Shown here: positions 25,516 to 33,015 of the stretch, piece after piece
Position numbering within the stretch: position 1 is the stretch's first letter
Layout: every line of letters starts with the position of its first letter
From: Erysipelotrichaceae bacterium 66202529
Lineage (GTDB): Bacteria > Bacillota_I > Bacilli_A > Erysipelotrichales > Erysipelotrichaceae
Length of the DNA stretch: 64,000 nucleotides
Direction of reading: 5' to 3'
Assembly: GCA_017161075.1 (NCBI GenBank)
Contig: CP046174.1
Location: 1,488,001 to 1,552,000, forward strand
Notes under the pieces: generated by a model
What the model was told of the DNA's origin: nothing
Databases searched by the model: none
The model's input: only the letters and a program-made list of their open reading frames with translations
Made by a program: the position numbers and the translations under genes

Positions 25516-26353
25516 AGGAACGTATATATTGCTTTATAGAAAGATAACCCAACGAGATTGGTACAAGAATGTCCCTGTGAAAACAGTCTTTATTCATTGC
25601 ATCATGAAGGCTAATTGGACAGATAAAATGTATAAAGGAGAAGTTGTTAAGCGAGGGACTTTTATAACTTCAAGGCGAAAATTGGCTGATGAAACAGGCC
25701 TAACAGAACGCGAAGTCAGAACAGCGTTAGAAGTTCTTGTTGATAATAAAATGATTGATAAAATACCATCGAAATCTAACACTCTAGTCATTGTTTTGAA
25801 CTATGATTTATACCAAAAAAACGATGAAATTTGCGCAGATTTGGCGTCCCACAAAACGTCCCAGTGCGTGACCCAGTGCGCAATGCCAGAAAATGCTTTA
25901 AATATAGGCTTATTTCATGGTGTTACGCAATCACCGACCCAGCAAGTGACCCACAAAACGACCACAACTAATAAAAATATAAATAACAATAAAGAAAAAA
26001 GATATGCGCAAATTGCGCAGAGTACGCCTGATTGTGATACTCAAAATAGTGGTGTGATGTTGGAAAATGCATTCGATAGAGAAAATGCATTCAATGAATT
26101 TTGGAAAGTATATCCTAAAAAAAGAGACAAGAAAAAGTCTCATATAAAATTCCTCAGTGTATGTAAAAACGAACAGGTCTATAAGTCCATCATGGATGGT
26201 TTAAGAAGACAGGCCGCATCAGCTGACTGGTTGAAAAATAATGGTCAGTATATCCCTTATCCTACTACATGGCTGAATGGAGAACGATGGAACGATGAAG
26301 TTGATGAGGTTATCACATCTTCACCAAGAGAAATAAAGGCGGGTGATTGGTAA
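25505..26353 (+). CDS. phage replication initiator, DnaD-like
   Basis: 282 aa. The N-terminal winged helix (LADETGLTEREVRTALEVLV then DNKMIDKIPS) is typical of phage replisome organisers. After an Asn/Thr-rich linker, the C-terminal FNEFWKVYPKKRDKKKSHIK and PTTWLNGERWNDEVDE form the signature of DnaD-type/DnaT-like phage initiators. ATG 25505 fits the N-terminus of the HTH. Next come a probable helicase loader and the helicase. It likely binds the origin; an origin sequence was not identified. Confidence 0.85.
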   Translation: MTSKGTYILLYRKITQRDWYKNVPVKTVFIHCIMKANWTDKMYKGEVVKRGTFITSRRKLADETGLTEREVRTALEVLVDNKMIDKIPSKSNTLVIVLNYDLYQKNDEICADLASHKTSQCVTQCAMPENALNIGLFHGVTQSPTQQVTHKTTTTNKNINNNKEKRYAQIAQSTPDCDTQNSGVMLENAFDRENAFNEFWKVYPKKRDKKKSHIKFLSVCKNEQVYKSIMDGLRRQAASADWLKNNGQYIPYPTTWLNGERWNDEVDEVITSSPREIKAGDW

Positions 26354-26595
26354 TGACAAAAGAAGAAATGACACAGATTATAAATACGATTCTGAATATT
26401 TATCCTAATTTCATGTATGGTAGAGACCTTAAAGAAGTTTGTAAGGCTTGGTATAGTATTATGCATGATCAAGACTACAAGAAAGTCATGAAGAAATTAA
26501 ATGCATGGATTGCGGAGAATGAAAAACCTCCGCTTCCATGTAATCTGATAACGGTAGATTGGAGGAAATGTTATGAACACCAGTTCAATGATTGA
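26353..26595 (+). CDS. G39P-like helicase loader (probable)
   Basis: 80 aa. Helical, with ILNIYPNFMYGRDLKEVCKA, WYSIMHDQDY and a final PPLPCNLITVDWRKC, resembling the loader/inhibitor of phage replicative helicases (SPP1 G39P type). It overlaps the initiator gene by one base and the helicase gene by 23 nt. The position between initiator and helicase supports the call; the family match is by eye. Confidence 0.65.
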   Translation: MTKEEMTQIINTILNIYPNFMYGRDLKEVCKAWYSIMHDQDYKKVMKKLNAWIAENEKPPLPCNLITVDWRKCYEHQFND

Positions 26596-27756
26596 AGCAC
26601 AAGCAACTGCAATCGGTATGCTTTCCGTCTACAATGAGTTGTTTGCAGTTTCTATCTTGGAGCCAGAGCATTTCGTAGGACCATATCAAAACATTTTCAA
26701 GGCTATGTTGGACTACTACAAGAAAAACGGATTCATAACGATAGAAGCATTGCTTGACTATCCGAGGTCCGATATAGACCTTTATGTAAGGTGCTCAGAT
26801 ATTACATATTCAGGAGATATAAAAAACTTTAAGCGTATACAACGTGTTGTGATTGATAAATTCAAAGAGCGTAAAATTGTTGAAATATCAGATAAGCTGA
26901 AAGAACACAGTATCAGCTTGGACGAATACAACGCGGTCTATCAGAAAGTGTGTAAGTTAGAGACTGCAGAATCTTACAAACTGGATTCAGATAAGCTTTT
27001 AGAATCATGCAGAGACGATAAGAAAAGCATCTACTTCAAGAAATATCAGCAGCTGGGTTCTTTGCTGAGGCTAAAAGAAAATGACTTCATGGTGATAGCT
27101 GGTGCAACCGGTTCAGGAAAATCTGGCTTTGTCTTAAATTTATTAAATGACCTATCATGGAGATATGATTGCCTGTATTTTAATTTGGAAATGGTTCCGC
27201 AAGAGCTTCATCAGAGGCTGATATCCATTAACTGTGGACTTGACCAAAACTACATAGCATCATACAAAAGAATGTCAGAGACAGAGGTTAATGATGTGAA
27301 TAGAGCTATCAATTCAATAGCGCAGCGTTCTATTGAAGTTGTAGACAAGAGCCAGTCCATAGATTCTATTCGGTCAATGGTTGCTAGTCATGATGGGAAA
27401 AGGCATATCATCGTGATTATTGATCATATAGGCCTTATTGGATCCAGAGCAAGGAACTCATATGAACGCATGACAGAAATCGCAAAAGAGCTACGCAAAA
27501 TCAGCCTGGATTATAACTGTACGATTATCGGCTTATGTCAGTTGAACCTGATGCGACAAAGACATTGGGGAAACCGAAATTGTCCATGTTGAGAGATAGC
27601 GGAGAAATTGAACAGAGTGCCAGCAAGATTCTGTTCGTGTGGCAGGACGATGATGGATATTCTTTAGTTTTGGAAAAGAATCGAAGTGGCCCAACAGGAT
27701 ATATCCCTATCACTTACAATAAGCAGAATCAAATCATAAGCGAGGTAAAGCCATGA
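26573..27756 (+). pseudogene. DnaB-type replicative helicase, frameshifted
   Basis: Replicative 5'-3' helicase of the DnaB family. The first frame (to 27592) holds the N-terminal domain and the RecA-like core with Walker A AGATGSGKSGF, LYFNLEMVP, Walker B IIVIIDHIGLIG and the IIGLCQLN segment. Directly after QLN the expected R-D...LSxLRxSGxIEQ continuation is in the +1-shifted frame (ATKTLGKPKLSMLRDSGEIE to 27756). One lost base in the codon after AAC (near 27548-27551; CGT GAT expected, C-TGAT seen) explains it exactly. The fragments alone would lack the last part of the helicase core. Confidence 0.85.
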
Positions 27757-27911
27757 ATCAATGGGAAGTATATGAGGTGTTAAAGAGACCTTCTACAGCA
27801 GGAATAAAAAAATTAGAGGAAACACATCCAGAAGTAATAAAAGAGGCTCTTATAGAGTTTCTAATCGTATCACAACAAGGAAATCTGAATGAAGAAATGT
27901 GTAAATTGTAA
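27753..27911 (+). CDS. 52-aa phage protein
   Basis: Begins in a four-base overlap with the end of the helicase gene. Acidic and helical (WEVYEVLKRPSTAGIKKLEE). Overlaps the next gene by 23 nt. Function unknown. Confidence 0.55.
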   Translation: MNQWEVYEVLKRPSTAGIKKLEETHPEVIKEALIEFLIVSQQGNLNEEMCKL

Positions 27912-28098
27912 ATACTTCAATACTCATAGTGAGTATAAAGGACGCATGATGTATTATTGCAATCATATGAGTGCACGAGAATATACAGACAATGATTTCG
28001 TATGTTATGGACATCCAGATAATCCCATCATTACACGGGCACCACACTGGTGTCCCTTAAATCGAAAGAAGGTGAAGAATGAAAAAGAAGATGAGTGA
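27889..28098 (+). CDS. Cys-rich zinc-binding phage protein
   Basis: 69 aa: CVNCKYF, then YYCNHMS, FVCYGH and HWCPLN place Cys/His pairs as in a small zinc finger seen in many phage early regions. AAGGAA precedes the ATG. Function unknown. Confidence 0.65.
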   Translation: MKKCVNCKYFNTHSEYKGRMMYYCNHMSAREYTDNDFVCYGHPDNPIITRAPHWCPLNRKKVKNEKEDE

Positions 28099-28381
28099 GC
28101 AGGAGCGCAATACTTTACAAGTGAAGTTAAGAGATTTAGAAGCATTATACGCTGCTGGCTATCGCTTTGCTGCAAGAAACCAGAGCGGTGAGCTGAGAGC
28201 CTACAAAGAGGAGCCTTACAAGGAAATCAATTTCTGGTACAATGGTGCTTATGGAAAAGATTACGCTATCACACTTCAACATGATATGTTCGATATGCTG
28301 AATTGGAGCAACCAGGAACCAGCTTACATTAAGAATGCAATAGAATTTATCAGGAAGCAATTGGAGGGACGAATAGAGTGA
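28079..28381 (+). CDS. phage protein of unknown function
   Basis: 100 aa. LRDLEALYAAGYRFAARNQS and EPYKEINFWYNGAYG suggest a small alpha/beta domain. Coupled to both neighbours. Not recognised. Confidence 0.6.
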   Translation: MKKKMSEQERNTLQVKLRDLEALYAAGYRFAARNQSGELRAYKEEPYKEINFWYNGAYGKDYAITLQHDMFDMLNWSNQEPAYIKNAIEFIRKQLEGRIE

Positions 28382-28575
28382 TTAAATATCGTGTTTATGC
28401 GGAAGACAACAATGAAAATCAAATATCAAAAAGTTATGTGGTTAGAAATCCGTATAGCTTTTTAACAAGGCTATTGGTTCTGTATATAAAAATATGCTGC
28501 CTTGACCATTACGGATGCGGCGGTGCTGTTTATGTTGAACCAGTATGGAGTGATGTACAGGAGGAAAAAGAATGA
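28378..28575 (+). CDS. 65-aa phage protein with hydrophobic segment
   Basis: GTG start in a four-base overlap (GTGA), with GGAGGGACG upstream. Central hydrophobic stretch FLTRLLVLYIKICCLDHYGC. Possibly membrane-associated; function unknown. Confidence 0.55.
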   Translation: MIKYRVYAEDNNENQISKSYVVRNPYSFLTRLLVLYIKICCLDHYGCGGAVYVEPVWSDVQEEKE

Positions 28576-28724
28576 GATATACCACATTAGCTAAAAAGTA
28601 TAGCGTGGAGATCGATAAAGTAAGGGTGAATGGATATGATGGCTATATTCTGCACGAAGCCAATCTCTTGTTGTTATTCTACACAGCAGAAGAACTGCAA
28701 CAGTATCTGGAAGAGGTGTATTGA
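28572..28724 (+). CDS. 50-aa phage protein
   Basis: ATGA overlap with the previous stop and TGATG overlap with the next gene; GAGGAAAAAG ribosome site. RYTTLAKKYSVEIDKVRVNG then GYILHEANLLLLFYTAEELQ suggests a small beta-alpha fold. Unknown. Confidence 0.55.
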   Translation: MRYTTLAKKYSVEIDKVRVNGYDGYILHEANLLLLFYTAEELQQYLEEVY

Positions 28725-29167
28725 TGAAATCAAAGAAAGAGAAGAGGAAGGACAAAGAAATCTGCAAAGACTTCTACAACAAGTGTCGGAACTATCATAG
28801 AAACTTGTCCAAGATAGAAGCGAACCGGTTGAAGTATGAGGAAATAATGAACGATATGTATGGTGTGAGCTCAGTTGTAATGAAGGATGTTATCATTGAG
28901 AATGCTGGTGACCCAAGCCATGTATGGGATCATTACTTGGTCGAAAAGAAAGATGAGCTTTTATTGGAGAGAGCTGCATTGCTATACGATACAGTGATTG
29001 TGAATAAGGTGCTTAATAATATTGCTGATGGTGAAGTAGTCGATATGATAACTGAATGCTATATTGACAGAAACAAAAGGCATGATGATATAGCGTATGA
29101 CCATAATCGGAGCAAAGGGAAAATGTACCGTGATATGAATGAAGAAATTCTGAAAATTTTGAAATAA
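28724..29167 (+). CDS. ArpU-like late transcription regulator (tentative)
   Basis: 147 aa, very basic N-terminus (KSKKEKRKDKEICKDFYNKC) and helical body. Last gene before the packaging region, the usual place of ArpU/RinA-type activators of phage late transcription. No decisive HTH motif was identified, so the call rests on position, size and charge. Confidence 0.45.
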   Translation: MKSKKEKRKDKEICKDFYNKCRNYHRNLSKIEANRLKYEEIMNDMYGVSSVVMKDVIIENAGDPSHVWDHYLVEKKDELLLERAALLYDTVIVNKVLNNIADGEVVDMITECYIDRNKRHDDIAYDHNRSKGKMYRDMNEEILKILK

Positions 29168-29191
29168 TGGAACTCAGTTCTACATTTTCCG

Positions 29192-29200
29192 TGGTATTAT
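29192..29200 (+). promoter_or_regulatory. extended -10 promoter of the structured RNA
   Basis: TGGTATTAT: a TGn motif directly before TATTAT (29195-29200). There is no good -35 box, consistent with an extended -10 or activator-dependent late promoter. Confidence 0.5.
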
Positions 29201-29206
29201 GATAGC

Positions 29207-29528
29207 GTAGAAGTACGGGGGATGAGGTGCAATACTCTTCCTTCTGCTTCACTTTTCTCCCTTACGGTTTACTTACGCGGCATCTTCGGATGCCTGCCGT
29301 AATCTACAGGCGATTCCCCCACCCGTATATCGTCTGTAGATTAGGGTAGTAGGTTTCTTGCTTTAGAGATACACCCAAAAGTCAATATCAAAGCAGGGAA
29401 GGACCTCATACTAATGAGAAAACCTGCTAGATATATTGGTTGCCCTGGTGGCGGAATAACCAAAAGGAAAAGCGGTAAGGAATCCTAAGCGGACTTACCA
29501 GCATAAAAGCTCCTAATGGGGCTTTTTA
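29207..29528 (+). ncRNA. ~320-nt structured RNA of the prophage, family not recognised
   Basis: A gene-free stretch, richer in GC than its surroundings, with its own promoter and terminator. Stems seen: TTACG/CGTAA (29273-29277, 29298-29302) enclosing GGCATC-TTCG-GATGCC (29279-29294); ATCTACAG/CTGTAGAT (29302-29309, 29334-29341); AGCAGG/CCTGCT (29392-29397, 29423-29428) enclosing CTCAT/ATGAG (29405-29409, 29414-29418); GGTAAG/CTTACC (29474-29479, 29494-29499). The 5' segment TACGGGGGA (29214-29222) can pair with either TCCCCC (29315-29320) or CCCGTA (29322-29327). It ends in hairpin AAAGCTCC-TAAT-GGGGCTTT plus T run (29506-29527). No tmRNA, RNase P, 6S or intron signature fits. Confidence 0.75.
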
Positions 29529-29572
29529 TTTATCGTGATATGTTGTATGCTTTAGATAGAGGTGATAATATA

Positions 29573-29740
29573 ATGGCTATTTTCGTAGATGTTTACTGTC
29601 CTTATTGTGGCAAAAACAAGCAAAGTATCAGAGTAGACGGAGAACCAGGTTGTGTATATCACAAAGTATGTGCAGTATGTCGCAAAAAATACAAATTGAA
29701 ACCTGGTAACGGTACCGTTAAAATCGAAAAGGAAGACTAG
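29573..29740 (+). CDS. 55-aa zinc-ribbon protein
   Basis: ATG 29573 is set by GAGGTGAT at 29560-29567; the longer frame upstream runs through the terminator. CPYCGKNK and CAVCRKKYKL are two CxxC knuckles, like Com-type or late-transcription zinc ribbons. It lies directly behind the structured RNA and has its own terminator. Role unknown. Confidence 0.68.
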   Translation: MAIFVDVYCPYCGKNKQSIRVDGEPGCVYHKVCAVCRKKYKLKPGNGTVKIEKED

Positions 29741-29766
29741 AAAAGCACCTAATGAGGTGCTTTTAA
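29741..29766 (+). terminator. terminator after the zinc-ribbon gene
   Basis: AAAAGCACCT pairs with AGGTGCTTTT around AATG, followed by AATTT. Confidence 0.8.
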
Positions 29767-29874
29767 TTTAGTTTTGTTACATAGATAATGTAATAATATA
29801 GATTATAATTTAAAAGTGAGAGGATGTGTGATAAAATGTACTTAAGAAAAAGCAAATTTAAAGGGGATTTTATC

Positions 29875-30720
29875 ATGATATCTGAAAAACTTATTATGCG
29901 GTTTGGTGGGGAGAATGATATTGATTTAGAAACATTATCTGTATCGTTAAACGCCACAGTTGATACATTGAAGAATTTATCTAATAATCTGATAAGTGAG
30001 AATGATTTTTGTAAATTTAAGGTTTTGAACATACAGAAGGGTAGTTTTGTAATAGATATTGAGCAAATAATGGAAATTGCTCCAACAATTATACCTATGG
30101 TACCTACCGTCATACAAGCTTATAAAGAAGTGTTAGAAATAAGAAAATTTCTAAAAGGAAATCCTCCCAAAGAACTCATTAAGAATGATGATGTAACTAA
30201 AATAGAAAATAAATACGGCGATATTTATTATGCTAATACAATGACTGTAAATATATACAATAACGATGTTGAAAAAGGAATGGCTACTACAGCAAAAACT
30301 GTTTTAAATGATAATGATAGAACAGGTCTATCTTACGAATTTGTTGATGAAAAAGGAAACAAAGATTATTTGGATTTAAATAGGGAAAATCTATCTTATT
30401 TATCAATTCCTCAAGATGTAGATAAATTTAATAAAGAGATAGAGGAGAACGAAGTTATAACATGGGTTAAAGTAAATAAACCAGATTTAAATGGAAAGTC
30501 GCAATGGGGGCTGACTTTTAATGGTAAAAAGATATCTTGCATCATCAGTGATCAAGATTTTCTAGATAAGGTGCATGACGATGAAATTCCATTTCTGAGT
30601 AATACAAAATTATATGTGAAAATGGTAGTAAGATACAAAATTAGAAGATTAGAAAGTGGCGATTCTTCTGAGATAATCAGCAGGAATATTATTAAGGTAT
30701 TTGAGATACATAATGATTAG
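29875..30720 (+). CDS. unrecognised AT-rich accessory protein (moron-like)
   Basis: 281 aa from ATG 29875 (AAAGGGG 8 nt upstream; ATGs at 29836 and 29824 are possible). The N-terminus ISEKLIMRFGGENDIDLETL plus a regular beta/alpha pattern, then a hydrophobic helix (IAPTIIPMVPTVIQAYKEVL), then a soluble C-terminal half. I do not recognise the family. It is clearly more AT-rich than the flanking phage genes and is enclosed by two similar terminators (29741-29766 and 30719-30740), with TTGTTA-17-TATAGA upstream, so it is transcribed on its own. This is the usual layout of a moron expressed from the lysogen. Confidence 0.65.
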   Translation: MISEKLIMRFGGENDIDLETLSVSLNATVDTLKNLSNNLISENDFCKFKVLNIQKGSFVIDIEQIMEIAPTIIPMVPTVIQAYKEVLEIRKFLKGNPPKELIKNDDVTKIENKYGDIYYANTMTVNIYNNDVEKGMATTAKTVLNDNDRTGLSYEFVDEKGNKDYLDLNRENLSYLSIPQDVDKFNKEIEENEVITWVKVNKPDLNGKSQWGLTFNGKKISCIISDQDFLDKVHDDEIPFLSNTKLYVKMVVRYKIRRLESGDSSEIISRNIIKVFEIHND

Positions 30721-30740
30721 CACCTAAAGGGTGCTTTTCT
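30719..30740 (+). terminator. terminator after the accessory gene
   Basis: AGCACC-TAAAG-GGTGCT followed by TTTCTTTT; it overlaps the stop codon. Nearly the same hairpin as at 29741. Confidence 0.75.
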
Positions 30741-30763
30741 TTTAGCAAGAAAGGAATGATAAC

Positions 30764-31051
30764 GTGATATACATAAACAAGAAAACAGGAGAAAAAGTAA
30801 GAGCTGAACAGCTTTCTCCCAAAAACATCATCGCCAGATATGCCAGCGTTACAGTGAAAAGCAAAGAAGGCGCTATAGTAAACATGGAGGCCGGAGATTG
30901 GGTTGTGCAAAATGGAACTAAGGTTTATGTCGTACGTAAAGAGATGTTTAATAAGCTGTATAAAAGGGTTGTGCCACATCAGACATTAAAATATGTGGAT
31001 GCAGATACAGTAGCACCCGGAGCAGAGCCTGTACTCATGCCAGCAACTTAA
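30764..31051 (+). CDS. PGDYG-like phage protein
   Basis: 95 aa, GTG start with AAGGAATG upstream. NMEAGDWVVQNGTKVYVVRK and EMFNKLYKRV follow the small PGDYG-type pattern common in phages. It begins the run into the packaging genes. Biochemical role unknown. Confidence 0.6.
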   Translation: MIYINKKTGEKVRAEQLSPKNIIARYASVTVKSKEGAIVNMEAGDWVVQNGTKVYVVRKEMFNKLYKRVVPHQTLKYVDADTVAPGAEPVLMPAT

Positions 31052-31074
31052 AACGAAGAAAGGAGAGTGATCTA

Positions 31075-31320
31075 ATGAGCAATAATCTAAACACCTTAAT
31101 AAACAAGCTGCAGAAGGCATTAAAAGCCAAAGGCAAAGTGTATTGTATCAACAGGTCACAATTCTATTCAGATAAGCACGATTGCATATGTACTAAGTAT
31201 ACAGTATTTACAACATACATAGATGCAGATGGAGAAAAGCAGAAAGATAGCTATTACTTTGATAAAGCATTAGACGTGGTTCAATTCCTCGCTGACTTAT
31301 TAAGGGATGATAGCTCGTGA
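31075..31320 (+). CDS. 81-aa phage protein
   Basis: Small alpha/beta protein (LINKLQKALKAKGKVYCINR ... YYFDKALDVVQFLADLLRDD), four-base overlap with terS. GAAAGGAGAG ribosome site. Function unknown. Confidence 0.62.
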   Translation: MSNNLNTLINKLQKALKAKGKVYCINRSQFYSDKHDCICTKYTVFTTYIDADGEKQKDSYYFDKALDVVQFLADLLRDDSS

Positions 31321-31694
31321 AAATAAATGAGAAACAAAAGGCGTTTGTGTTGTATCTATGTAAGGATAACCTTTCACAAACCGATGCTTATATAAAGGCT
31401 GGATATAGCCCAAAAGGAGCAAGGGCTGGTGCTGCTCGTCTGTTAACAAACGTTAGCGTCCAAGAATACATGAAAAAGGTCATGAAAAAGGTCGAAGATA
31501 AGAAAATCGCCGACATTAAAGAAGTCATGGAGTTTTATACTGCAGTCATGCGTGGAGCTGAAAAGGACCAGTTTGGATTAGATGCAGCCCTGCGAGATAG
31601 ACTTGACGCCAGCAAGGAACTAGTTAAACGTCTTGAGAAGATTGATGACAAGAATACTGGAGACGAAAAGGTTATGATCATAAATGACATCTAA
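31317..31694 (+). CDS. terS: terminase small subunit
   Basis: 125 aa. EKQKAFVLYLCKDNLSQTDA then YIKAGYSPKGARAGAARLLT is the DNA-binding N-terminal HTH of the terminase_2 small-subunit family; the C-terminal helices mediate oligomerisation. Recognises the packaging site, which should lie near this gene. GTG start overlapping the previous stop; overlaps terL by 11 nt. Confidence 0.9.
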   Translation: MKINEKQKAFVLYLCKDNLSQTDAYIKAGYSPKGARAGAARLLTNVSVQEYMKKVMKKVEDKKIADIKEVMEFYTAVMRGAEKDQFGLDAALRDRLDASKELVKRLEKIDDKNTGDEKVMIINDI

Positions 31695-33015
31695 AGTAGT
31701 TAAGCTGAGTGACATTATCATTCCAAAATTTCAACCACTTGTAAATGACCGAGAACATATGCACCAGATACTTACATCGGGACGAGCAGGAACTAAATCG
31801 TCAGCAATGGCGATTATGGCAGATTTTCTTTTAGTGTCCGAACCACATTCGGCCGCTGTGATAATGCGTAAGCACCATAACCAATTACGTAAAACTGTGT
31901 ATAGAGAATGTGAGAGGGCTATTAAGCGCTTGGGTTTAAGCAAAGATTTGTTTAAAATAACTAAAAGCCCCATGCAGATAACCTATAGACCTAATGGCAA
32001 TACTATATATTTTACTGGTTCTGATTCTATCGATGATACAAAAGGTATGATCGATGCAGAAAATAAAATAAAGCTCGTAGTCCTAGATGAATTAACGGAG
32101 TTTTTTGACAAAGGGGAAGGTGCCGATGAAATAGCGAACATAGAAGCTACGTTTGTTCGAGGGAATGATGATTTCTTTCGCATTATGTACTTATTCAATC
32201 CACCGAAGAATGAACAGGCGCCAGTTATGAAATGGCTGAGGAGCATGGAAAAACGTTCTGATGCCATCCACGCACATGTTACATACAAAGATGTACCAGT
32301 AGCATGGCTTGGGAAAAAACTTATACAATCAGCTGAGGCTATGCTGCAGGCTGATCCAGAAATGTATAAGTGGGTATGGCTAGGTATGTGTACCGGGCTG
32401 GCAGAAGTTGTTTACTATATGTTTAAAAAAGACCATGAAATAGAAAAAGCGTCTTATGAGGATTTGATACATATAGGGATTGGCATTGATTATGGTCAGC
32501 TGAACGCTACGACGTTCCAGGCGTTTGGGTTAAATCAAAGCAAAATGAGAGTTGAAGGACTGCCAGAATATTATCATTCGGGCCGAGAAAGTGGCCATCA
32601 GAAGCCGCCGAGTGAATACGCCAAAGATTTTAAAGAATATTATGAAGAAATCGAACGTTTGACGGGGAAAAGGATAGAAGCTGTGTTCATAGATCCATCT
32701 GCACGAGGACTTGCTGAGGAAATCAAACGTATACTGCCGAGAGCTAAAATAAAACCAGCCGAGAATTCTGTGAAACTTGGAATCGAACGGACACAGAAGT
32801 TTTTTTCTTTCATGAAGCTATTCATATGCAAGAAACAGAGGCATCTAAAGGAAGAGCTTGGATTGTATAAATACAACAAGGATTTGCTGGATAAAGGCAA
32901 AGAAGAAGTAGTGAAGACAAATGACCACTGCTGTGATGCAATGAGATACTACATCATGGGTATGTGGCGCTATCTTAGATTATTGTTACCAGTGACGGAA
33001 AGAGGTGATAAATAA
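31684..33015 (+). CDS. terL: terminase large subunit, PBSX family
   Basis: DNA-packaging motor ATPase and nuclease, 443 aa. Walker A-like TSGRAGTKSS at residues 31-40, Walker B LVVLDELTEF at 131-140 and the coupling/nuclease region with GIDYGQLNAT and FIDPSARGLAEEI, whose aspartates fit the RNase-H-like nuclease. Start overlaps terS and the end overlaps the portal gene by one base. Apparently intact. Confidence 0.94.
   Translation: MTSKVVKLSDIIIPKFQPLVNDREHMHQILTSGRAGTKSSAMAIMADFLLVSEPHSAAVIMRKHHNQLRKTVYRECERAIKRLGLSKDLFKITKSPMQITYRPNGNTIYFTGSDSIDDTKGMIDAENKIKLVVLDELTEFFDKGEGADEIANIEATFVRGNDDFFRIMYLFNPPKNEQAPVMKWLRSMEKRSDAIHAHVTYKDVPVAWLGKKLIQSAEAMLQADPEMYKWVWLGMCTGLAEVVYYMFKKDHEIEKASYEDLIHIGIGIDYGQLNATTFQAFGLNQSKMRVEGLPEYYHSGRESGHQKPPSEYAKDFKEYYEEIERLTGKRIEAVFIDPSARGLAEEIKRILPRAKIKPAENSVKLGIERTQKFFSFMKLFICKKQRHLKEELGLYKYNKDLLDKGKEEVVKTNDHCCDAMRYYIMGMWRYLRLLLPVTERGDK

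Noticed and set aside
29207-29528. Group I or II intron, tmRNA, RNase P RNA
   Set aside because: No intron core, no split coding gene around it, no tmRNA tag frame or tRNA-like ends and no RNase P signature bases were found.
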